A stretch of 64,000 nt of DNA, from assembly GCA_947454255.1 (NCBI GenBank), contig CANGIU010000002.1:1-64000 (forward strand), read 5' to 3'. The translations under genes and the position numbers were made by a program. Origin of the DNA: Micrococcales bacterium. Lineage in GTDB: Bacteria; Actinomycetota; Actinomycetes; Actinomycetales; Microbacteriaceae. Of this stretch, positions 8,429 through 15,732 are shown piece after piece (position 1 is the first letter of the stretch; the number at the start of each line of letters is the position of its first letter). The notes below the pieces were generated by a model, which saw only the letters and a program-made list of their open reading frames with translations, did not search any database and was not told the DNA's origin.

Positions 8429-9148
8429 TTACTTCTTCTTTGCAACAACCTTCTTTGCAGCAGGCTTGCGAGCTACAGTCTTCTTTGCAACAACCTTCTT
8501 CGGTGCTGCCTTCTTTACTGCAGGCTTGCGTGCAACAGTCTTCTTTGCAACAGCCTTCTTAGGTGCAGCCTTCTTAGCTACAGTCTTCTTTGCAACTGCC
8601 TTCTTAGGTGCAGCCTTCTTTACAGCAGGCTTGCGTGCAACAGTCTTCTTTGCAACAGCCTTCTTAGGTGCAGCCTTCTTAGCTACAGTCTTCTTTGCAA
8701 CTGCCTTCTTAGGTGCAGCCTTCTTTGCAACTGCAGCCTTCTTTACAGCAGGCTTGCGAGCTACAGTCTTCTTTGCAACTGCCTTCTTAGGTGCAGCCTT
8801 CTTTGCAACTGCAGCCTTCTTAGGTGCAGCCTTCTTTGCAACTGCAGCCTTCTTAGGTGCAGCCTTCTTAGCAGCAGGCTTCTTAGCCGCAGCTTTCTTT
8901 ACTGTTGTTGCCATTTGTTTCGCTCCTTTGTTTACGGTCTTTGCGACCTTAGCAGTAACAGCAGGTGTGCCTTTTTCAATGGCAGTCGCTGCTTTTACTA
9001 CACCTTTAATTGTTGCTTCCTTGGCGTCTTCAAACTTATCGTCGAGATCGTGCTTCTCGATAAATTGGTTAACGTCCTTGGTGATTTCCGCTGCAGCTTT
9101 TTTAGCCTTGCGGTTAGTTCCTCTTACGAGGTCGTCTAACAAGCCCAT
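8429..9148 (-). CDS. Lysine/alanine-rich histone H1-like protein with KAAPKK repeats
   Basis: 239 residues: residues 1-80 form a charged, probably helical N-terminal segment (MGLLDDLVRG start, DVNQFIEKHDLDDKF in the middle), then about 160 residues are almost only Lys, Ala, Pro, Val and Thr in repeats such as KKAAPKKAVAKKTVARKP. Such tails bind DNA or RNA in histone H1-like proteins and in actinobacterial HupB. There is no HU fold here; the N-terminus contains none of the HU signature. It may be a nucleoid-associated protein, but that is inference. A GGAAG stretch 5-7 bp before the ATG is a plausible RBS, and a strong terminator follows. The repeats also hold a long open frame on the opposite strand, which I regard as an artefact. 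Confidence 0.85.
   Translation of the reverse strand: MGLLDDLVRGTNRKAKKAAAEITKDVNQFIEKHDLDDKFEDAKEATIKGVVKAATAIEKGTPAVTAKVAKTVNKGAKQMATTVKKAAAKKPAAKKAAPKKAAVAKKAAPKKAAVAKKAAPKKAVAKKTVARKPAVKKAAVAKKAAPKKAVAKKTVAKKAAPKKAVAKKTVARKPAVKKAAPKKAVAKKTVAKKAAPKKAVAKKTVARKPAVKKAAPKKVVAKKTVARKPAAKKVVAKKK
8521..8726. repeat. 105-bp tandem duplication within the H1-like gene
   Basis: Bases 8521-8621 and 8626-8726 are identical over 101 nt as I read them, a 35-codon period. Smaller repeats of the KAAPKK-coding units flank it on both sides. The identity at third codon positions indicates recent expansion rather than selection on the protein alone. Confidence 0.85.
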
Positions 9149-9250
9149 GTGTCATCTTCCTTAAACTTAGGGTTAGTTAAAGATTAGTAGAACTTATAAA
9201 ACACACCTAGTCAAAAACAAGATTATTTTAGGGTGAGTTTTAATTATTTT

Positions 9251-9667
9251 TTAGCCATTTGAACGTCTTCGACGCATAATTTCGTCGAGATTTTCAGAAC
9301 TAATGTTCTCTTTTTCTTTACGTGCATCTTCGAGCTCGAGAATTTCGGCCCACTTAACACTTTCAATTTTGCCCAAACGAGCAGATAGCGGGTCTGGAAG
9401 TCGATTTACAACTGCCTTTTCTGCTACAGGTATTACTTCTGACAACGATTCCACTTCGCTAATCACTTCTTTTTCAAACCAGGGCGTAACTACTACCTTT
9501 GTTTCTTGTTTTTTAGCTTGAGCTACTGGAGCACGCCGACTTACTTTGCGATTTGCTCTAGCTTGATTGTGATCGTTGATGCCCCGTTTACCCGATGGAG
9601 TCATGAAGCCTAACCAGAGGACGGCAACGACAAGCAAGAGTATGCCACCGGTTCCAGTAAATTCCAT
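9251..9667 (-). CDS. Small membrane-anchored protein of unknown function
   Basis: 138 residues with one N-terminal transmembrane segment (GGILLLVVAVLWLGFM, about residues 7-22) and a basic, then acidic, cytoplasmic tail (KREARANRK-like basic patch, later DARKEKENISSENLDE, and a terminal MRRRRS). No enzymatic motif is visible. Single-span proteins with a long charged tail at this position are frequent in Microbacteriaceae, but I do not recognise a named family. It sits between the H1-like and GNAT genes, all on the minus strand, each with its own spacer. Confidence 0.75.
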   Translation of the reverse strand: MEFTGTGGILLLVVAVLWLGFMTPSGKRGINDHNQARANRKVSRRAPVAQAKKQETKVVVTPWFEKEVISEVESLSEVIPVAEKAVVNRLPDPLSARLGKIESVKWAEILELEDARKEKENISSENLDEIMRRRRSNG

Positions 9668-9733
9668 ACCTCTAGAGTATTTACCTAGTTGGAAATGGGT
9701 TGAGTGATAATGCGCGTGTCTAAAAGTGGTGTT

Positions 9734-10351
9734 TTAGTTATTTTTTGGAAAGTGATACAAAATTTTCGGAACTTTTTTCTGCAACCAACGATTTAGAACA
9801 CCATCTTTGACTTCGTCATAGGTTAAAGCAAATATGTAGTGATCTCTCCAGTCACCATTGATGTGAATGTAATTCTTCTTTACGCCTTCATACCTAAGAC
9901 CTAGCTTCTGAACGACGCGAATGCTGGCTCCGTTTTCAGGCCTGATATCTATCTCTACTCGATGGAGCCCAACTGCATTGAACATGTAGTCCATCGCTAG
10001 TGCAACCGCAGTTGGAGTAATTCCCAGCCCAGCCACTTCAGGTGCTATCCAGTAACCAATGACACAGGATGAGACGGAACCATGAAGAATATTTGCCACA
10101 TTTAGCTGTCCAACTATTTCTCCCTGATACAGAATTACAAATGGCATGCCATCACTTGATTCAAGTTGCCTAAGCAATGATCTGATTTGAGCTCTAAAGT
10201 CGAAGGAAATTGGCCCATGAGGATTTGTTGCCTCCCAAGGGCGGAGCCACTCACGGTTACCCAATACCAGGCGTTCAATTGACTTGGCATCTTTGGTTCT
10301 AATGATCCGAAGACTAATGTCTCCATGGGTCAGCATAAAAGAGTTGCTCAT
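9734..10351 (-). CDS. GNAT family N-acetyltransferase (RimJ/RimL type)
   Basis: 205 residues with the GNAT fold typical of RimJ-like ribosomal-protein N-terminal acetyltransferases: ISLRIIRTKDAKSIERL at the start, WLRPWEATNP, VIGYWIAPEVAGLGITPTAVAL (acetyl-CoA loop region) and VHRVEI-like/GASIRVVQKLGLRYEG near the end. The usual R/Q-x-x-G-x-G/A loop is recognisable but atypical (AGLGITPT). Substrate not predictable. It is divergent from the 5-formyl-THF cyclo-ligase gene; the actinobacterial pairing of these two genes is common. Confidence 0.88.
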   Translation of the reverse strand: MSNSFMLTHGDISLRIIRTKDAKSIERLVLGNREWLRPWEATNPHGPISFDFRAQIRSLLRQLESSDGMPFVILYQGEIVGQLNVANILHGSVSSCVIGYWIAPEVAGLGITPTAVALAMDYMFNAVGLHRVEIDIRPENGASIRVVQKLGLRYEGVKKNYIHINGDWRDHYIFALTYDEVKDGVLNRWLQKKVPKILYHFPKNN

Positions 10352-10358
10352 GCTGGCA

Positions 10359-10364
10359 AGATTA
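10359..10364 (-). promoter_or_regulatory. Candidate -10 box (TAATCT) for GNAT gene
   Basis: On the minus strand TAATCT precedes the ATG at 10351 by seven bases, consistent with a leaderless transcript. The divergent cyclo-ligase ATG is only 18 bp away, so space for control elements is minimal. Confidence 0.4.
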
Positions 10365-10369
10365 GTGGC

Positions 10370-10933
10370 ATGAATGATATTGCGCTTGCCAAGGCACAGC
10401 TACGAAGCAAAATACTTGCTGAACGCTCAAATCGCATAAGTTCAGAAGTTACTGAAATTGCTCTCACGCAGTTGCTACTAGAACTTGTTGAAAGGTCTAA
10501 GCCGACCAGAGTCGCAACATATATCTCATTCGGATCTGAACCCAGCACGCAGTTGTTCATCAATGAACTGATCACCCACAAGATCGAAGTGATAGTTCCT
10601 AAAGTAAGCGGAACAGACCTGAAGTGGTTTCGTTTTGATGGTCGTAGCACGGTTTATTCAGCTCTTGGAATGCAAGAGCCTGATATCGCTGCATTGGAAG
10701 AGGTGACACTTCTGCCAACAGATCTAATGATTATCCCAGCTCTTGCGGTGGACAGAATGGGGAACAGACTTGGTCGAGGTAAGGGATTCTTTGATAGAGC
10801 TTTGGCAGGTATGAGCAATCTGGTATTCGCTGTTTGTTTTGAAGCGGAGTATATAGAAACCTTGCCAAGTGAGGAGCACGATCGTAAGGTCCAGGGTCTG
10901 GTTACCGAACTGGCTATCCACGACTTAAACTAA
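10370..10933 (+). CDS. 5-formyltetrahydrofolate cyclo-ligase
   Basis: Converts 5-formyl-THF to 5,10-methenyl-THF using ATP in one-carbon metabolism. Recognised from the N-terminal KAQLRSKILAERS helix, the VATYISFGSEPST segment, and the C-terminal nucleotide-binding loop GNRLGRGKGFFDRAL. The frame is open from 10325, but that start lies inside the divergent GNAT gene; ATG 10370 gives MNDIALAKAQLR and a normal 187-residue protein. The fmdB gene follows after 4 bp, a conserved actinobacterial neighbour. Confidence 0.9.
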   Translation: MNDIALAKAQLRSKILAERSNRISSEVTEIALTQLLLELVERSKPTRVATYISFGSEPSTQLFINELITHKIEVIVPKVSGTDLKWFRFDGRSTVYSALGMQEPDIAALEEVTLLPTDLMIIPALAVDRMGNRLGRGKGFFDRALAGMSNLVFAVCFEAEYIETLPSEEHDRKVQGLVTELAIHDLN

Positions 10934-10937
10934 ATAC

Positions 10938-11141
10938 ATGCCTACCTATTCATACAAATGTGCCAGCTGTGCGCATGAGTTTGACATCCAGCAGTCGATT
11001 ACCGAGACAGCGAAGTCAGAATGTCCAGAATGTGGTGGCGAATTACAAAAAGTTTTCGGCAAAGTTGGTATCAGTTTCAAGGGAACTGGCTTTTATAGAA
11101 CTGACAACAATCAGAAACCGGCTGATCCTAAAACCGACTAA
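10938..11141 (+). CDS. FmdB family zinc-ribbon protein
   Basis: Sixty-seven residues beginning MPTYSYKC with two CxxC pairs (CASC, CPEC), followed by a glycine-rich FGKVGISFKGTGFYRTD segment and a disordered tail. This is the standard FmdB/putative regulatory zinc-ribbon layout; actual function unknown. It starts 4 bp after the cyclo-ligase stop, and its stop overlaps the convergent large gene by four bases. Confidence 0.92.
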   Translation: MPTYSYKCASCAHEFDIQQSITETAKSECPECGGELQKVFGKVGISFKGTGFYRTDNNQKPADPKTD

Positions 11142-14100
11142 CCCCAGTGTGGCGGTTTATCTTCTCTAAGCCTCTGGTCATTCGAGGTATTGGTATCCCC
11201 CCAGGCTGCGTCACTATCTTCAAATACTCTTGCCACAGGAACTGTGTTAAGCATTGTCGGAGTCACCTCGATACCAAACCTGGTGGCTATTCTTTCGGCA
11301 ACTGCCTGCGGGTCACTAAATACTTCGAATGAATACACCCTCTGGTAAGTCCAGCCAAGGGATTTCAAAAGAGCTGGCCTTAGCCTGATGCGCTCTGTGT
11401 AATTCAAATCAGAGTTAGACCAATCTGGTTCAACGACTAGGAATTGATTTCCATAAGAAGCAATCAGTGGGATTCGCTTACCAAAGCCTTCAACTACCCG
11501 AACCCCGAAGCGCTTTAGCCTTCTAGCCAAATCGGCAAGCATTGGATCGCTGTCAAAAGTGTCCGATTCGATTGATTCGTTATAGCTAGGTTTTAAAAGC
11601 GTTGGCAAATACTCAGTAGCGCCTTCATTCCTGATTTCAGGTAAGTCATATGAGCTGAAGCAGCTGACGATGGTCATCTTGTATCGAGCGCTTACCAACA
11701 TATTGGCTAACCAGCGTTTAGCCTCTGGTTCGTTGAGCAGTCCGAAATGGCTAAGTATTTTGCCCTGCGGGGTTTTGCCAAAACCGATACTGAAAATGAT
11801 TCGATCTGCTTGACGGTGATTTAGATCGGACAAGCTGGTTATCTCAAACCGCTCACGGCCATGTTTTTCAAAGAACTCTCTGAGATCGGGGTTTGCATCA
11901 AGAGCTACGTCCAGAGCATCACGGATTGCTTCAACTTCGATGCTGCTGGCGCTAACTACTAGTAACGACTGTTCTGGATTGTTGGAAACATGCCCAACTA
12001 CCAACTCGATTACTTTGTTCACTTCAGCAACGGGAGCTTCCGTGCTGGCAGTGACATTTCTATTAGAACGAGTATCGCCATCAACGATTATCAGTTCCAG
12101 GGAACTCTCACCATTAAACTCAGCGGCACTAGGTTCAATCTCTAACCTGCCTTGGTAGAACTCTTTGTTTATGAGAGGCCCAAACAACTGCCCCTTGCTT
12201 CGATAGGAGCGTCTTAGAGTTTCAACTCCGAACCGGCTAGCTATCATGTCATAAACACTTGGCGCTTCAGGAGCGCGCGGCTTAAGAGCTAATTGCCATT
12301 CAACTTCAAAGCCATTGGGATCTGCAATCACAGGATCACCAAAAACAACAACCTGCTTTGCTCTCACAAGAGCACTTAGGTTCTCGGCAACGGTAGTTCC
12401 AGCTGCATCAAGAACTAGGACAACATCGAAGTTAGTGTCCTTTTTTAGAATCTCCGCGACCTCGTAAGGAGAAACTCCAACGTGAGAGACCAACCGAGGC
12501 CAAATAATGCCAGCTCCGGTATTGAGCTCTAAGAATTTAGAAACACGTTGCTTCAACAATGCCCGCAAGCGCTCGGTTTCTTTAGGGAAGTCTTGGATAG
12601 CGGTTTTCCAACCATTTGCAGTCCGACTGGAAATCTCTTTCCTGGTTTCAGCTAGAACTAGCTGTTCAGCTTTGACGAAGTCTGCTTCTAGCTCAGCAAG
12701 AGACTCTGGGCTGTATTGAGCAAATGCGTTATCGCCTGCAAGCAGGTATTCAAGTGCTGATAGCCACCAGCACTGATCAAACTCTGCAACAAGGTGCTCA
12801 TTACGAGAATTACTCGCAGCAAGTGATTTTACTAGAGCGTCTAGCCCAAGTGCGCTCACCCGTTTACGAAGATCGTTTCTGACCACCATGTTTTCAAGTG
12901 GCGCAGTATCTTCGTTTAGTCTTTGTAATTTACTACCTAGCTCAGGCAGTGGAAGTTCCAATAGCCCTAAACGAGATTTTCCTTGGTCTAGATGTGAATC
13001 GAGTTTGATTAGGTCAGCCACCAAAGATTGGTAGGTAACCTGGGCATCTTCAATTCCAACTGGAACTACCGGCGCAATCTGTTGAGCACTTAGCAGCTTC
13101 CAAGCTTTAGCCTGCTCCGATATTTGCAATAGGGCTGAATGTATATCTCCAACTGAAACTCCAGGTCGGACATACTCTTTAGCATGTTTGCTTAGTGCTC
13201 GTCTGGTCTTCCCCGACATGCCAGTCTTATCTTTTCTTGGCGAAGTGGCAGCAATCAGATCATCCAGTGGGCGATCGAATACATCTGGTATGAATCGGTC
13301 AAGTGTTGACCTAATGCTTATCAGCAAGCGAATATATTCGCCCCATTGAGCCACATTTTGAGCTGCGGGGAAACCAACCTGCTCAATAAATACATCCAGC
13401 TTTACGCTTAGCTGAGGAAGAACATCTTCACTGAGTCTTCTGGTTAGAGCAGTGAGTTTTGGAATCTCATTCGTTTCATCAAACTGAGCGTTGAACCAAG
13501 GGCTGTCGTTGGTTGCTTTATCAAATTCTCCAAGCGAAACCGCTTCATTTAAAAGTGCTAGGGCGGCCGTCCTATTTCTGTTTTCAAATAGTGCTGGACC
13601 GGTAATTCGAGCACTAGTCTTAGGCGGTTTTGGAAGAGCACTTAGCTCCGCCAATTTAGCCAATGCATCATTGACGCTGATTCCTAGGACCGGGTGTTTT
13701 CTCTCTAGTGAATCGAAGTAGTGATCTAGTTTCTCTTCGATGCCCGCCTTGTTTGCTCTAGCGGCTGGAAGATTGGCAAAGGTGGCTTTCTCAAAGCGCG
13801 ATAGCGCATTCACGATATCCAGCCATGCATTATGAGTTCTAACTAACAAGCCGTTTAGACCCACCTGAGCAAGACGATTATTTAGTTCATTTAGAGTTTG
13901 CCTACGCGGAGCAACAACCAGAGCACGCTTATCAACTGCCGTTAGAGCCGCTAATAGATTTACTACAGTTTGGGTATACCCTGCACCTGGCAGCGTCTCA
14001 ACAGCGAAGCTTGAACCCTGAAGTGCTTTATTGAGAATCTCTAACTGCACTGAGTCAGCATCGGCGACTACCAAAACTTCATCACTGGATTTTGTAACTG

Positions 14101-14788
14101 GAAGATCAGAGTCTGGGTCAGCTATTGCTGCGGCTAATTTTGGGGCAACTTTAGGAAGTTCATTCAACATATAGGTTGGTGCGAGAGTGGCATTGGTCAG
14201 CACCAACGTTCTTTGTATTTCAAGATCTGGAATGCTCTTGGTGGCTTCTGAAACAAAGCTCAGCAAACTGATTGGCACAAGGTCTGTTGCCTCGATATAG
14301 ATTCTGGTTAGTCGAGCAGTATCTAGGCTCAATCCATAATGATTACGGAGAGTGAGAATTAGTTCTGGGTTGACAAATGGATCCCCAACTAGGCCAAGCT
14401 CATAATCTGACCCCTTGCGAATGAGTTCCGCTCTCCAGAGCATGACTGGGATTCTAAGATCAAGTTTTGCTGGATTGAAATCAACTGCACCGGCTAATAG
14501 GTAGAGAGTGTGAATCCCATAATTGTTCTGAAGTCTTTCGCTCTTGATTTTTACTCGCTTAGCTTCAGTTAGGGCTTTAGAGTATGCGATTGGATCGCGA
14601 ACAAGATTTGCTAGAAGCCCTCGATGGCTCTTGGTAAACATGGAAAGGCCAACTGGGTGGCAACGTTCAAGATTCACTAGCCCAAGAACATCGAGGTCAA
14701 GGTTGGTCAGCGGATTCGCACCGCCGATGCCTCGAATTTCTTCAAGCCAGCGCAAGTATTGTTCTTGGGGAGCAGTTGACTCGGTCAT
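11138..14788 (-). CDS. Degenerate SF1 helicase-like protein with C-terminal restriction-endonuclease-like domain
   Basis: 1216 residues. The start (WLEEIRGIGGANPLTN) resembles the DUF4011 region of actinobacterial helicase-nuclease proteins. At the Walker A position (about 266-272) I read PGAGYTQT where an active family member has GxGKT: the lysine is Tyr. At motif II (about 794) I read VLVLDAAGTT where DEA is expected. Later motifs survive in outline (VVFGDP; SIGFGKTPQGKILSHFG; ANMLVSARYKMTIVS, where VTRAR is expected). The last 120 residues (RRLKRFGVRVV, LKSLGWTYQRVYSFEVFSDP) resemble the MTES_1575-type nuclease domain, also lacking the first catalytic Asp (RIPLIA instead of a IDLAV-like strand). 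It is long, intact and codon-regular, so not an obvious pseudogene. Function unknown; a non-catalytic scaffold or decayed DNA-conflict protein are options. Confidence 0.78.
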   Translation of the reverse strand: MTESTAPQEQYLRWLEEIRGIGGANPLTNLDLDVLGLVNLERCHPVGLSMFTKSHRGLLANLVRDPIAYSKALTEAKRVKIKSERLQNNYGIHTLYLLAGAVDFNPAKLDLRIPVMLWRAELIRKGSDYELGLVGDPFVNPELILTLRNHYGLSLDTARLTRIYIEATDLVPISLLSFVSEATKSIPDLEIQRTLVLTNATLAPTYMLNELPKVAPKLAAAIADPDSDLPVTKSSDEVLVVADADSVQLEILNKALQGSSFAVETLPGAGYTQTVVNLLAALTAVDKRALVVAPRRQTLNELNNRLAQVGLNGLLVRTHNAWLDIVNALSRFEKATFANLPAARANKAGIEEKLDHYFDSLERKHPVLGISVNDALAKLAELSALPKPPKTSARITGPALFENRNRTAALALLNEAVSLGEFDKATNDSPWFNAQFDETNEIPKLTALTRRLSEDVLPQLSVKLDVFIEQVGFPAAQNVAQWGEYIRLLISIRSTLDRFIPDVFDRPLDDLIAATSPRKDKTGMSGKTRRALSKHAKEYVRPGVSVGDIHSALLQISEQAKAWKLLSAQQIAPVVPVGIEDAQVTYQSLVADLIKLDSHLDQGKSRLGLLELPLPELGSKLQRLNEDTAPLENMVVRNDLRKRVSALGLDALVKSLAASNSRNEHLVAEFDQCWWLSALEYLLAGDNAFAQYSPESLAELEADFVKAEQLVLAETRKEISSRTANGWKTAIQDFPKETERLRALLKQRVSKFLELNTGAGIIWPRLVSHVGVSPYEVAEILKKDTNFDVVLVLDAAGTTVAENLSALVRAKQVVVFGDPVIADPNGFEVEWQLALKPRAPEAPSVYDMIASRFGVETLRRSYRSKGQLFGPLINKEFYQGRLEIEPSAAEFNGESSLELIIVDGDTRSNRNVTASTEAPVAEVNKVIELVVGHVSNNPEQSLLVVSASSIEVEAIRDALDVALDANPDLREFFEKHGRERFEITSLSDLNHRQADRIIFSIGFGKTPQGKILSHFGLLNEPEAKRWLANMLVSARYKMTIVSCFSSYDLPEIRNEGATEYLPTLLKPSYNESIESDTFDSDPMLADLARRLKRFGVRVVEGFGKRIPLIASYGNQFLVVEPDWSNSDLNYTERIRLRPALLKSLGWTYQRVYSFEVFSDPQAVAERIATRFGIEVTPTMLNTVPVARVFEDSDAAWGDTNTSNDQRLREDKPPHWG

Positions 14789-14797
14789 TAGGGAACT

Positions 14798-14803
14798 AGC
14801 CTA
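14798..14803 (-). promoter_or_regulatory. Candidate -10 box (TAGGCT) for the helicase-like gene
   Basis: On the minus strand TAGGCT precedes the ATG at 14788 by nine bases, with no RBS in between. It is the same hexamer as before several other genes of the window. Confidence 0.4.
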
Positions 14804-14865
14804 ACTTTGCACCTTTACCTTCTCTCGTAGGCAAGGCTGGATTCGGGTAAGTTTGAGACTTGTAA

Positions 14866-14937
14866 GCCCTCGTAGCTCAGTGGATAGAGCAGTGGTTTCC
14901 TAAACCATGTGCGGAAGTTCGATTCTTCTCGGGGGCA
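14866..14937 (+). tRNA. tRNA-Arg (anticodon CCT)
   Basis: A full cloverleaf folds: acceptor GCCCTCG with CGGGGGC, D arm GCTC/GAGC, anticodon arm GTGGT-TTCCTAA-ACCAT with anticodon CCT, 4-nt variable loop, and T arm GGAAG-TTCGATT-CTTCT. The CCA end is not encoded. It reads AGG codons. The HNH gene ends convergently 2 bp downstream. Confidence 0.95.
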
Positions 14938-14939
14938 CC

Positions 14940-15443
14940 TTAGGCAGCGTTAGCTAAACGCAAATACTCATCCCATTCAGGTTCTACTCGTTCTGCTCCT
15001 CTAACCATCCAAGCGCTTCCGGTGGGCATCTTTGGAGTAAAGGCTAGGGTCCAGCCAATTTCATGCAGAGTTTTATCTCCCTTAATGTTGTTACAGCGAA
15101 GGCAACAAGCAACTAGGTTTTCCCAAGTATCTCTTCCGCCTCTTGATTTAGGTTGCACGTGATCAACTGTGTTAGCACTTCGTTGGCAGTATGCGCACCG
15201 GTGACTATCTCTGCGTAGGACCCCTCGGCGAGACAAGGGAACATTGCGGGTGCCAGGGATACGAACATATCTACTTAGCAGAATCACTGAAGGTAATTCA
15301 TACTCCCCCGTAGCGCTATGAACTTTTCTGGCAGCTGAACCTTCAAGCACAGTTGCCTTCTTATTTAGCACCAAGATGATGGCTCTCTTAAAAGAGACAA
15401 CAGCCAAAGGCTCATAGCCAGCGTTTAGAACTAGTGTTCTCAT
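14940..15443 (-). CDS. HNH endonuclease
   Basis: 167 residues from ATG 15443. The zinc-stabilised HNH core is clear: CAYCQ ... TVDHVQPKSRGG ... NLVACCLRCNNIKGDKT, with the catalytic DH pair in VDHV and two CxxC pairs. The N-terminal MRTLVLNAGYEPLAVV block is the standard start of this actinobacterial housekeeping HNH family, so I reject upstream in-frame starts; AAGGAAG seven bases before this ATG is a good RBS. The chromosomal, single-gene setting and wide conservation argue against a homing or restriction role; function is unknown. Confidence 0.9.
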   Translation of the reverse strand: MRTLVLNAGYEPLAVVSFKRAIILVLNKKATVLEGSAARKVHSATGEYELPSVILLSRYVRIPGTRNVPLSRRGVLRRDSHRCAYCQRSANTVDHVQPKSRGGRDTWENLVACCLRCNNIKGDKTLHEIGWTLAFTPKMPTGSAWMVRGAERVEPEWDEYLRLANAA

Positions 15444-15514
15444 GTTTCTTCCTTTCGAAATCACCTGCACGGATTGCAGGTTTTCGTGAAGCCACATCGG
15501 AGCACAAACAAAAA

Positions 15515-15540
15515 ACGCGCCACTATCTCTAGTGACGCGT
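15515..15540 (-). terminator. Intrinsic terminator between small ORF and HNH gene
   Basis: Stem of 11 bp with one mismatch (ACGCGCCACTA / TAGTGACGCGT, loop TCTC) followed on the minus strand by a run of T. It lies directly after the stop of the 26-codon ORF at 15541-15621 and 70 bp upstream of the HNH start, so it either ends the transcript from upstream or attenuates HNH expression. Confidence 0.75.
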
Positions 15541-15621
15541 CTAGGCTTGCCAAACTTGGCAAGGAAATATGGAATGACGATGCTGGAATTCGTGCTTGGA
15601 AGGCACCACTCTAGCTTTCAT
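15541..15621 (-). CDS. Candidate small protein or leader peptide (26 aa)
   Basis: ATG at 15621 is preceded by GAGGAG at good spacing, and the frame runs 26 codons to TAG at 15541: MKARVVPSKHEFQHRH, then SIFPCQVWQA. The last codons form a perfect 7-bp stem-loop (15546-15563), and an intrinsic terminator follows at once. The layout (short ORF, hairpin, terminator, downstream gene) could be a small protein gene with its own terminator or a leader that controls the HNH gene by attenuation. I recognise no family. The 289-bp interval 15444-15732 otherwise holds no gene I can support. Confidence 0.4.
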   Translation of the reverse strand: MKARVVPSKHEFQHRHSIFPCQVWQA

Positions 15622-15732
15622 TCTTCTCTCCTCTTCAAGGCACCTAAGTGACTTGGCAACAGGTTATTACTTAGTTGAGTCAAGTTAGATAAAACACACC
15701 GCAGATTTAGGTGAAGTTTTGGTGCCGTTTTA

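Noticed and set aside
8430-8920. CRISPR-like regular repeats
   Set aside because: The repeats are codon-periodic inside one open frame and have no unique spacers.
8415-9164. 249-codon open frame on the plus strand over the H1-like gene (FFATTFFGAAFF repeats)
   Set aside because: It is the antisense of AAG/GCN-rich repeats, with a low-complexity Phe/Ala/Thr product and no RBS. The minus-strand frame has RBS, terminator and a sensible product.
9190-15700. Shared 12-mer GGTGTGTTTTAT upstream of the H1-like gene (about 9193-9204, minus) and upstream of the small ORF (about 15689-15700, minus)
   Set aside because: Chance pairs of identical 12-mers are expected many times in 64 kb, and the flanks do not match.
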